From Medicago truncatula (lineage: Eukaryota; Streptophyta; Magnoliopsida; Fabales; Fabaceae), in NCBI RefSeq assembly GCF_003473485.1, contig NC_053046.1:7140001-7204000 (forward strand): a DNA stretch of 64,000 nt, written 5' to 3'. The translations under genes were made by a program, and so were the position numbers. Shown here in pieces: positions 32,977 through 43,110 of this stretch; the first letter of the stretch is position 1; every line of letters starts with the position of its first letter. The notes beneath the pieces were generated by a model. That model saw only the letters and a program-made list of their open reading frames with translations. It made no database searches and was not told the DNA's origin.

Positions 32977-34956
32977 ATGAATTTGATTCCCATTTTTCGT
33001 GAATTCAACAAACCAGCATTTCAATTTCGCATTCAAATTCGTTTCTATACACGTCGTCGTGACCCTTTTCCCACAAAAATCACTCACTACCTTAACCGTG
33101 CTAAGCTCATCGATTCAATTCGGCTTTCACTACGTTCCAATAACCCTAATTCCACACTCTCCACTCTCATAAACCACCGTTTATTCGACTCATTCGTCCT
33201 CACTCACGCTCTTCGTTCTGCCCCTTGTGCAGACTCTGCACTTTCCCTTATTCATACCATTGAGAACACAAAAAGTTCCAATTTTTCACATACCCAAAAT
33301 ACCCTTCATGCTCTTGCTACTGTTCTCGCAAAATCTGGTAAATTGGTTGAGCTCAAATCGCTTATTGATGATATCGAAAGTAAACGGTTTGGTAATGTTA
33401 AGATTAGTTTTATGAATTTAATGCAGTGGTATGCTGCAGCTAAGGATATTGATTCTGTTGTTAGGGTTTGGGATCAGTATAGAGTTGAAAGTAGAATAGT
33501 GTGTACTGAATCTTATAACATTGTTATGACTCTTTATGTAGAAATGGGTAAGGATTCTGAGGCTGTTGGAATTTTTTGTAAGATGGTTGATGACGGGTCG
33601 GTTCCGAATTGTAGAAGTTATAGTATAATAATTGAGCACCTTGTGAAATGTAGGAAGTTTTTGGAAGCTATTGAGGTTTTTAATTTGTTGCCTTTGATGA
33701 GGATTAAACGTACTTTGAAACAGTATTCGGTTCTAATTGAAGGTTTGGTTGGTAGTAAAATGTTTGATGAAGTTGGAGTTTTAGTTAATGAGATGCAAGT
33801 TGATGGAATATTACCTAGTCGAACAGTGAGTTTGTTATTGCAGCAGGTGAAGGATGAAGGATTTCTTAAGGATGTGGATGAATTGTTTGAAGGGATTTGC
33901 CCGGATGAAAGAATCAAGAGTGTAAGTTTTTCTATTGATAGCAGTGATGAGGATGAGAATGAGTACAAGGGTGAAAATGAGAATGAAGTTTCACAATGTG
34001 ATCATGTAGATGGGATCCGCTTAAAACCTTGGCTGGATCCGCGGTCTTTGGCTAGTGCCTTACAGAATTGGAGTCCTGATGAGGTATCAGCACTAGAGGG
34101 TGCAAATTTTGTGTGGACAACTAGGTTGGTATGCAAGATACTTAGAAGTTTCAGGTCACCGGATACTGCGTGGAATTTCTTCTGCTGGGTTGCTGATCGA
34201 CCTGGATTTACTCATAATATATACACAGTACAAAGAATCATGACCCTTCTAGCGCGACATGGACGTACTGAATTGGTTGATAGACTCATCTTGAAGATCA
34301 GAATAGAGGGAATGAGACTACCATTCAGTACCATAAGGTTAATCATTGACTTTTACGGGATTTCAAAAAATGCTGATGCTGCTCTGAAGGTTTTCAACGA
34401 TGATCAAATACTTTGTGGGTCTATATCGAAAGTTAACTTGATGCTTCTGTATTCCTCTCTTTTAAGAACATTAACCAAGTGTGGAAGGAATTCCAATACC
34501 CTGGACATGCTTGATGAGATGATTTTAAATGGCATTTGCCCAGATATCCAAACATTTTCAGGTCTAATGCAGTATTTTTCACAACTTGGAGACATTAAAA
34601 CCGTGCAGAAACTCTTTTCAATGGTCAGACAGAGCGGTTTCGAGCCAGACGCGTATCTGTATAAGGTCCTGATAGAAGGTTATTGTAAGTCAACAAGAGC
34701 TGCACTGGCTTGGAGACTATTTGAAGATATGAAGAATTCCGGTTCCATGCCTGATTCTGCCACCAAAGAGTTGCTAGTGAAAAGCCTCTGGAAAGAAGGG
34801 AGACGGAGAGAGGCCGCAGCTGTTGAAGAGAGCTGCGAGGAAGTAAATGTGGTCCTTCCACTTGGATTACCTGGTCATGTATGGACTGTCAGCTCTGCAG
34901 ATCTCACAAGAGTTTATAACATTTATTCAAATAGTTTTGTTTCAAAAGGTGCCTAG
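32977..34956 (+). CDS. P-class pentatricopeptide repeat protein (659 aa, intronless)
   Basis: Predicted organellar RNA-binding protein. PPR proteins of the P class bind single-stranded RNA with arrays of 35-residue helical pairs and act in transcript stabilisation, splicing or translation. The N-terminus is rich in Arg, Phe and Ser and has almost no acid up to residue 28 (RFYTRRR at 22-28), typical of a mitochondrial presequence. PPR-like repeats lie at about 176-280, each ending near a GSVP/GILP-type turn, and at about 490-620 (LNGICPD, QSGFEPD and NSGSMPD boundaries). The middle (281-480) is divergent, with an acidic run at 332-348. No E, DYW or SMR domain is seen. The lack of introns is usual for the family. 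The start is the first in-frame ATG and gives the transit peptide. RNA target unknown. Confidence 0.92.
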   Translation: MNLIPIFREFNKPAFQFRIQIRFYTRRRDPFPTKITHYLNRAKLIDSIRLSLRSNNPNSTLSTLINHRLFDSFVLTHALRSAPCADSALSLIHTIENTKSSNFSHTQNTLHALATVLAKSGKLVELKSLIDDIESKRFGNVKISFMNLMQWYAAAKDIDSVVRVWDQYRVESRIVCTESYNIVMTLYVEMGKDSEAVGIFCKMVDDGSVPNCRSYSIIIEHLVKCRKFLEAIEVFNLLPLMRIKRTLKQYSVLIEGLVGSKMFDEVGVLVNEMQVDGILPSRTVSLLLQQVKDEGFLKDVDELFEGICPDERIKSVSFSIDSSDEDENEYKGENENEVSQCDHVDGIRLKPWLDPRSLASALQNWSPDEVSALEGANFVWTTRLVCKILRSFRSPDTAWNFFCWVADRPGFTHNIYTVQRIMTLLARHGRTELVDRLILKIRIEGMRLPFSTIRLIIDFYGISKNADAALKVFNDDQILCGSISKVNLMLLYSSLLRTLTKCGRNSNTLDMLDEMILNGICPDIQTFSGLMQYFSQLGDIKTVQKLFSMVRQSGFEPDAYLYKVLIEGYCKSTRAALAWRLFEDMKNSGSMPDSATKELLVKSLWKEGRRREAAAVEESCEEVNVVLPLGLPGHVWTVSSADLTRVYNIYSNSFVSKGA

Positions 34957-36316
34957 AGTCAACCATTGGGCTATATGATAGAGGTGTACTTCTCCATGCA
35001 TGAAATCTAAGCACAAAATATAACAAGCGAAAAACAATAACCAAGTTCCTTAAACTGTGATTTATTTTGGGAGGGGTTGCAAAAAAGTTTAAAGTTGCAG
35101 TAATTTTTCGAGTTTTGAGAATGTATTATTGGCAGGACATGAGTTGATGCTCAGGAATTAGCTCGTGGTCTGATGGATATCGATCCTTCGTTGTATTCAC
35201 TTGGTCAAGTGCAAGAAATCATCTTTACACAATCATATAATGAATGGACCTTTGGTTGATGTGTTGAGAGCTACATTCAGTCCTCTGCTGACTTCTGCAA
35301 CTTGAGGGGAATCTAATGATTGTCTTATTGCAATTAACAATTCCTTTTAATTTTTTGACAGAAAGAGTTGGTTACAAAATCTCATCTAACATATTGTTGA
35401 GTTCCTCTTTTTTTTTTTTTTTTTTTTTTTTGTATAAAAGGGTACATCTGTTCGCAGCTCTGAAGATTAATCCCTCGAATAGGGTTGGATAACATGAACG
35501 ACAAATTTGTTTCTTAAGAGTTTTAACACTGTCATATTCTTATGGCAGAATTCGAACTCGAACCCACTGGTTAAGCTAGAAGTAAGAAGTGACCCATGCC
35601 ATCTCATTCAATCGTTCTTGGCTTGTTTTCGGTTTAGATGAATATGAAGTACAAAAAGCTACGCTCAAGCAAAGGAGAGCAGGTAAGAAGGGCATCTTAT
35701 TTTTTTAATATATTAGATGTCAAGCTTACGTGGCGATGTAAACACTGTTTCTATCCGAATTAGCTATGTACTAGAAATAGGGAACAAATAATATAAATGG
35801 TGAGTTTGTCAAGGTGTTTTAATATATTGAAACCAATGTAACTGGAAGTGTCAACATTGAAAGCTGTTCATTGCCTGTATTATATTATAATTGCATATAT
35901 ATAATGGCATTAGCCTTTGTTAAACGTTAAACCATATCTTTTGCTAGTTTGCCCCTTAAAAATTTGGTAAAGGCATCAAGTTAGATGGTCTTTAGGTACC
36001 AGCCAGCTAGTTGACATCGTGTATGGACACCAAATTGGGTTATAATACCATATTATTCTTACCATCTTTATTATATTCTGCGCATGATTTCATACTTGTT
36101 TGGGATTTGCCAACAGTGTCTAAGATTTGAAAAAGAAAAATAGTAGAACTAATGACAGAGACATCAGCATATATTTTTAATATCAAACCAAAAGATATTT
36201 GATGTCCAAAGAAGAGATAAATATAAAGTTAGAAGTATGACAATAAGTCTTGGTTGTTATTTGCCATAAGAAACTCTCTTTTCTCTTCCCCTCATAATTT
36301 GCATTTCCTCACAACA
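34957..36316. other. PPR 3' flank and NFP upstream region
   Basis: It contains the PPR 3' UTR, a minus-strand SINE (35409-35630) and the NFP promoter. A possible TATA (ATAAATATAAA, about 36217-36227) lies about 90 bp before the NFP ATG. No other gene is visible. Confidence 0.5.
35409..35630 (-). mobile_element. SINE, minus strand
   Basis: Poly-T at 35409-35432 is the complement of an A tail. In complement the head reads CTAGCTTAACCAGTGGGTTC, then GAGTTCGAATTC, similar to boxes A and B of tRNA-derived SINEs. Target duplication unclear. Confidence 0.55.
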
Positions 36317-38104
36317 ATGTCTGCCTTCTTTCTTCCTTCTAGTTCTCATGCTCTTTTTCTTGTCCTCATGTTGTTTTTTCTCACTAACATCTCAGCTCAA
36401 CCACTATATATAAGTGAAACAAACTTTACATGCCCTGTGGATTCTCCTCCTTCATGTGAAACCTATGTAGCATACAGAGCTCAGTCTCCAAATTTTTTGA
36501 GCCTATCTAACATATCTGATATTTTTAATTTGAGTCCTTTACGCATTGCAAAAGCCAGTAACATAGAAGCCGAGGATAAGAAGCTGATTCCAGATCAACT
36601 GTTACTAGTACCTGTAACTTGTGGTTGCACTAAAAATCACTCTTTCGCGAATATCACCTACTCAATCAAGCAAGGTGACAACTTCTTCATACTTTCAATC
36701 ACTTCATACCAGAATCTCACCAATTATCTTGAATTTAAAAATTTCAACCCCAATCTAAGTCCAACTCTATTGCCACTAGACACCAAAGTTTCAGTCCCTT
36801 TATTCTGCAAGTGCCCTTCAAAGAATCAATTGAACAAAGGAATAAAGTATCTTATTACTTATGTGTGGCAGGATAATGACAATGTTACCCTTGTTAGTTC
36901 AAAGTTTGGTGCATCACAAGTTGAAATGTTAGCTGAAAACAATCATAACTTCACTGCTTCAACCAACCGTTCAGTTTTGATCCCTGTGACAAGTTTACCA
37001 AAACTTGATCAACCATCTTCAAATGGAAGAAAAAGCAGCAGTCAAAATCTGGCTCTTATAATTGGTATCAGCCTAGGAAGTGCTTTTTTCATTTTAGTTT
37101 TAACACTATCACTTGTGTACGTATATTGTCTCAAAATGAAGAGATTGAATAGAAGTACTTCATCGTCCGAGACTGCAGATAAGTTACTTTCAGGTGTTTC
37201 AGGTTATGTAAGCAAGCCAACAATGTATGAAATTGATGCAATCATGGAAGGTACAACGAATCTGAGTGACAATTGTAAGATTGGTGAATCAGTTTACAAG
37301 GCTAATATAGATGGTAGAGTTTTAGCAGTGAAAAAAATCAAAAAAGATGCTTCAGAGGAGCTGAAAATTCTGCAGAAGGTAAACCATGGAAATCTTGTGA
37401 AACTAATGGGTGTGTCTTCTGACAATGATGGAAACTGTTTTCTGGTCTATGAGTATGCTGAAAATGGATCACTTGAAGAGTGGTTGTTCTCGGAATCTTC
37501 GAAAACTTCAAACTCGGTGGTTTCGCTTACATGGTCTCAGAGAATAACCATTGCCATGGATGTTGCAATCGGTCTGCAATACATGCATGAACATACTTAT
37601 CCACGAATAATCCACAGAGACATCACAACAAGTAATATCCTTCTTGGCTCAAATTTTAAGGCCAAGATAGCGAATTTCGGGATGGCTAGAACTTCAACCA
37701 ACTCAATGATGCCGAAAATTGATGTTTTCGCTTTTGGGGTGGTTCTAATAGAGTTGTTAACTGGCAAGAAAGCTATGACAACTAAAGAAAATGGTGAGGT
37801 TGTTATTCTGTGGAAGGATTTTTGGAAGATTTTTGATCTTGAAGGGAATAGAGAAGAGAGGTTAAGAAAATGGATGGATCCTAAGTTAGAGAGTTTTTAT
37901 CCTATAGATAATGCTCTAAGTTTGGCTTCTTTGGCAGTAAATTGCACTGCTGATAAATCATTGTCTAGACCAACCATTGCAGAAATTGTTCTTTGTCTTT
38001 CTCTTCTCAACCAACCATCATCTGAACCAATGTTAGAAAGATCCTTGACATCTGGTTTAGATGCTGAAGCTACTCATGTTGTTACTTCTGTAATAGCTCG
38101 TTAA
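36317..38104 (+). CDS. NFP: Nod factor receptor NFP, LysM receptor-like pseudokinase (595 aa)
   Basis: Plasma-membrane receptor required for perception of rhizobial lipo-chitooligosaccharides and for nodulation; it acts with the active kinase LYK3. I recognise the full sequence as Medicago truncatula NFP. Signal peptide about 1-28; three LysM domains separated by CxC pairs (CGC 102-104, CKC 164-166); transmembrane helix about 245-271; kinase-like domain about 310-575. The kinase is dead by sequence: no glycine-rich loop (only IGESVY near 322), DFG is NFG (453-455), and the activation segment with APE is missing, although HRDITTSN (433-440) is kept. Ser67 and Leu154, residues I recall as functionally important (nfp-2 and LysM2 studies), are wild type. 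The gene is intronless. An in-frame ATG at 36254 would add 21 residues; the internal ATG is preferred because it gives the known protein and a clean signal peptide. Confidence 0.96.
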
Positions 38105-40153
38105 TCAAGTGAAGGTAATAGTGATTCAGTTTGTCATATTCAAGATGGTACTACTTTGCTTACATCTTTATGTGTGGAGTTAATTTTATGGTTAGTTTAT
38201 TTAGGGAAGTGTTCTAAATTTCATTTTTTCATCTGTTATTCTTTAATGCATGAGTTTCGGTAAAGTGAATTGTAAGCTGCTATTGAACTCAAAATAAATT
38301 TGCTTATTGTACATGTTAGTGGTGATGCGAGTTTTCAGATTTTGAATCATGAACCTCCTACATGATGAAATCCTTTGCCAGTGAGTGGATGCATGAGTTA
38401 ATGTTTCCTATCTCTCATACTGACTTTGTCGATAATTAATATCCATCGCGGAATCTGACTGACCACCTTTAGTGGGTCTCCCCTCTCAACCACATTTTTT
38501 TCATCTACAAGACTCAAATATGAGACCTTACTTAAAAGATCCGAGTTCAATTCCACTCGAACCAATGTGATTTGGTCCTCATTATATAATGACACTACCT
38601 CTACTATGGTCATCTTAATTGTTACTTTTTTCGGTAGAATTAATTGGTATTTTTTACGTTTATCATTTTGATCATTAAAATACAACTATTCCACCCATAC
38701 TCTATTGTGGCCATCATCTTTATTTCTTGTTACAACACAAGATCTAAATGCGTGTGACATTGAAGCATAATGGAAGATTAGCATTTTGCAAGATGGCATT
38801 ATTTTAAAAGAGATACATTTGACACACCCATAAATGTTGATGCAAGTCAATTATAGCTTTATTTTCTCCATCCTTTTTTGGGATGGATGGGGATATTCAT
38901 GTAACGCTAAAGGCATTTAAATAAGCATACTATTATAAAAGTCGTCTTTGATGTTTCAATAATTGATGAAGGTACCTACCTCTTCGTAAAAAATACCAAG
39001 TACCGTCGATGGTTGAGTTGACATACCACGTCTATACATACATGTAGAGAATCTTTCATGAGCATCAAAAGTTCATTGACCTTCTGCTAAAAGCCAAAGG
39101 GATTGAATTTTGAAACTTGGAAGTGATGAATCAATATGATAAAGAAATTTGCTGTGCCATTCATCATTGATCATAATGATATTAGCTCTAACTCACAATT
39201 ATCTAAATTTATTAATTATTATTCACTTACTCTCATCATCTGGAAATTTAATTAAACACCTAATGTATATAATCTTTACAATACAAAATAATTAAAGGAA
39301 TTTGTTTGTTTAGAAAATAATGATTTGGTCAAGTGTTTGTTTAAATTTTAAGCACAATATTAATAAATCAAAATGAACACATTAGTTATTCAAAAAAATA
39401 TGTATTCATTATGTTAACTTCAATATATATAAACACTTACACCAATCTACATAATTATGAACTTTATATATATGTATATGTATTATGATATATACTTTTT
39501 TTTTTTTATAATATACATAGTTATAAAAAGATTAATAATTATTGATCATTATTATGCTTTTTTAATCTTAACAAAAAAAATTAATTGACAATTATGTTAT
39601 ACCAAATAGGCAAATAATTTATGCAGGGGCCGGGGTTCGAACCCCAGACACCCCACTTCTCCACAATTAATTGTGTGAGCTCCAGCCACTCGGTTACTAG
39701 ACCAAAACAAAAAGGCAAATAATTATCAATATATAAACTATTTATGATATGTTGAATTTTTTAAAAGATATCAAATCCGAATCATGGATGTATGATGGAC
39801 AAGAAAATTGAAAATAATAGATAAACGTATCACAATAAACACGTACATTTCAACTATGTTGGTGTTCTAGCAAACAATAATCATTTGAAATATACCATTA
39901 AATATATTGAAAAAATAGAAAAATTAAATAAAGAGGTAGGACATAAGAAATGACAAATCTAAATTAAATGAAATGGGAGGGAAATTGCCCCTGCAAAATA
40001 AATAAATTGTGTTACTTTGACATATTCGTCAAAAATTTATTTTGCATCCGCAAATGGATGTTGCCCTCAATGACTTCTAAAAATGTCACTTAAATTAACT
40101 TTTTGGAGATATTTTAGTATCAACTACTAGACGAGAGATGAGACTAATAAATA
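38105..40153. other. NFP 3' flank
   Basis: An AATAAA-containing 3' UTR (about 38291) is followed by AT-rich spacer. A truncated SINE lies at 39620. No other gene; the ORF at 38398-38685 has no recognisable domain. Confidence 0.5.
39620..39712 (+). mobile_element. 5'-truncated SINE with 12-bp target duplication
   Basis: It begins inside the element at GCAGGGGCCGGGGTTCGAAC (box B), with the body ACAATTAATTGTGTGAGCTC and an A-rich end. AGGCAAATAATT occurs at 39608-39619 and 39713-39724. Box A is missing, showing 5' truncation at insertion. Confidence 0.85.
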
Positions 40154-40488
40154 GAAAATTACACTTCTCCCAACAAACAACAAAAAACACGCACTTCTAT
40201 ACAAACCGACCAAAATATCTCCATGTGAGTTAACTCATGCATGTGGTAAACAGAACGTGAATTAAGTCGCGTTGTCTACCTACGTGAGTTAATTCACGCA
40301 TGTTATAACACAGCGTGAGTTAACTTATGTAGGTTATAACCTCAGCGTGAGTTAACTCATGTCGATTATAACTCTAACTCATGTAAGTTATATTTCAACT
40401 TATCGAGCGTGAGTTAACTCACACGAAATGGTATTTTGATCAGTTTGTGTGAGAGTAGACGTTTTTTGTTGTGAGAATGACAATTTTT
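40154..40488. mobile_element. Palindrome-array Mutator-like element C, 335 bp
   Basis: Terminal repeats GAAAATTACACTTCTCCCAA and, in complement, AAAAATTGTCATTCTCACAA are the same family as element A. Flanks TAATAAATA (40145-40153) and GAATAAATA (40489-40497) are a 9-bp duplication with one mismatch. About seven degraded GTGAGTTAACTCAC units fill 40225-40433, with one eroded CTTAAG-type unit (ACGTGAATTAAGTCGCGT). It lies between NFP and LYR3. Confidence 0.8.
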
Positions 40489-41180
40489 GAATAAATATAT
40501 ACCTTTACATTAAAATGAAAGGCCCAAATTAAAAGCTCCATTTAAGTTTCATGTGCTACTCTTTTCTTTCAACGCACCTCCATACTTTCCTCCCCACCCA
40601 TTCATTCTCCTTCATATTCTCTCTCTTTCCTAACTTTTCCTGCTCCCTAATTCTCCCTAGCTAGTACTTCCTCCCAACAATTTGGTATACATTTACCATT
40701 AATTCCATATTCGTCTTCATGATAAACGAGTAATTGAAATATTTGTTTATTTGATTCTTTATTTTTTAAACTACTCGCTTCATGTGCATGACAAATTTTA
40801 TATGCAGGTACAAATTTATGTTTTTTTCTTTTTCATCCCTAATATTAGCAAGTTACCAACCCTTAAGAGTGTTTGTTTTGGAGATTACAATCTTATTCCT
40901 GCAAAATCTATGATAGGAATAAAATATTAGAGTTAAGAGATTGAAACTCTGAAATATGAAAAATAGACTGAATTTCTTTTTGTTGAAAAATAGATTATAT
41001 TTGATATATTTTGAATTTCACTTGGTCAAAAAGAATAACCAAATTCAATAGTAGATGGTTTAAAATAGACGATCAAGAGTTGCTAACCACGTAGCCTTCA
41101 GAACTCCTCTCGATGAATCCTAATCTCAAACAAACCCTTAATCTCGTAAAAATATTAATATGTTAGAGACTATATTTTAT
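40489..41180. other. Spacer between elements, nothing recognised
   Basis: No gene; a pyrimidine-rich stretch occupies about 40580-40670. Confidence 0.5.
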
Positions 41181-41849
41181 GAGAATTTCTTTTTGGTCAG
41201 CTCAATATCTCTTAGACCTCCTAAAATTCCGTTTTTACCCTAATATATATATGTTCTGTAGATAGTCCTGGAGAGTTAGACAGTTATCTCCCTTATGACT
41301 ACTTTATATGACAACAGAACGAGTAAACTGTCAATTACATTATTTTGACGTTTCAAAGTTTTTAAACCACCCCATTTGCTCTTCGACCCTACTTTTCATA
41401 GAATACTTGTTGTTAAGCTATGGACCTATGTATTTGGTTTAAGTAATTTGTGACAAATATTTATACTTTTTTCAACTTATTTGTTTACATAGTTTGTTCG
41501 TTTAAATCCCTTTTTTTTCTTCTGATTGTTGAAGTGTATATGTTAATTTAAACAAAATACAAATGGTTGTCATAACCAAACAAATTACATAGTTTAAATC
41601 AAGAATTGGATGAAAAATAGGTTTAGAGAGCAAATGAAGTGGTTTGAAAGTTTTGAAACATCAAATAATATAACTGAGTTTTGTTCCATGTGTTGTCATA
41701 TAAACTAGTCATCCGGGAGATAACTTCTCAACCATTAGCGAGGTAACTCTCAAACCCTCAAAAATGTATCTATCGAATGTATATACTAAAGATAATAGCG
41801 GTATTTTGAAAAGTATTAGAGATATTCAGGGGGGTAAAAAGAAATTCTC
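41181..41849. mobile_element. Foldback Mutator-like element, 669 bp
   Basis: The two halves are inverted copies along nearly the whole length: GAGAATTTCTTTTTGGTCAG at the left pairs with the complement of AAAAAGAAATTCTC at the right, and inner AAACCACCCCATTTGCTCT pairs with AGAGCAAATGAAGTGGTTT. Flanks ATATTTTAT and ATTTTTTAT form a 9-bp duplication with one mismatch. Confidence 0.75.
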
Positions 41850-42805
41850 ATTTTTTATGCCCAATTATGAAACAATTTTGAGATACGTCCATGGACATAA
41901 CTAAGCCAAAATCCCAAAAAGAAACATAACTGATAGGCACTAAAATTTAATAAAGTTTAGGGTTAAATATGTTCTTGATCCTTCTAAATATATAAAATTT
42001 TGTTTTAGTTCCGTTAAAAAAATTCTTCAACTTTTAGTCCCTCAAAAAATTTCTATTTTCACTTTTGGTCCTTTTTTTTAAAGTAAACTCACATATAAAA
42101 TTCATATTTTTGAATAAAATTTTGCAGAAAAGTTCACAATATTATTAGAATATATCACCCTTCAATCCAACGTAGTTATTTGCAAATACATTTTTGATGT
42201 ACCGTTCAAAATGGTGATACATTTTTTATGTTTTTCACGGAAGAACCCAGATTTAATTTTTGAACGGTACAATTTTTTTTTACTGAACTTTGGATTAATC
42301 ACCTTCCTTGAAAAATCATCGAGGATTAACAGAACAAAAAGAAATACACTTCCTAACTGGAAAAAAGTAATAAAGAAAAACTGATTTTTGTGCAAAAAAT
42401 ATCTAAAGTGTAGTTCGAAATATGGAGGTGGGGAAACTTGGACCCTCAGTATACAAACAGAAATTAACCGACATCTAAATAGTCAAAAGAAGACAAGATT
42501 GAAACATGATTGTTTGCTTAAATGGCCCATGTTATTGGGACCAGAGAGGAGCTTATGGACAAATGGCAAATGAGGATTTTTTTGAATAAATAAAAGTAAG
42601 AGATGAAATTATGGTGTCGTATTTATTTTCCATTTCTTAGAGACTATTTCCTTTGATGTTAGCCAACAATAACAAACCCTAAAAGAATTACTATCCCATT
42701 GCACTTGAAGACAACTAAAATTCTTATTCATTCATATTTCACAGCATCATACATCAAATATATATACCAATCTATAAAAGCCTACTAGCTTAACAAACAC
42801 ATTAC
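41850..42805. other. LYR3 3' flank, nothing firm
   Basis: About 41960-42080 resembles one arm of the GGGTTAAATATG/TAGTCC type of inverted-repeat element, without a matching second arm. No gene seen. Confidence 0.45.
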
Positions 42806-42963
42806 AAGCACGAACACTTCTCAAATTAGGCGTGTCCCCTTATCGGACACGTGTTGTGTTGACATCGACACGATGCTGACACATATAATTATGCCAAATT
42901 ATGTGATTTTCTCAAATTATTAACGGTGTCGATGTGTCAGTGTCCGTGTCTGTATCCATGCTT
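42806..42963. mobile_element. GTGTC-rich MITE, 158 bp
   Basis: The ends AAGCACGAACAC and, in complement, AAGCATGGATACAGACACGG are inverted. The subterminal regions carry GACATCGACACGATGCTGAC and GGTGTCGATGTGTCAGTGTC. A related sequence lies at 45141-45324, on the other side of LYR3. Confidence 0.6.
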
Positions 42964-43110
42964 CATAGATTAGTACTAACATATGACATATTGACAAACA
43001 AAACAAGAACTTAACAAACACATAATACCATTGACTGATCTAAGTATCCTTTTTCAACTTCTTCAACATCAAGAGGCCCTGCTTAACCCTTAGTTTCTAG
43101 GAACATTCAC

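Noticed and set aside
33227..34861. ORFs overlapping the PPR gene in other frames
   Set aside because: Shadow frames of a clearly coding sequence.
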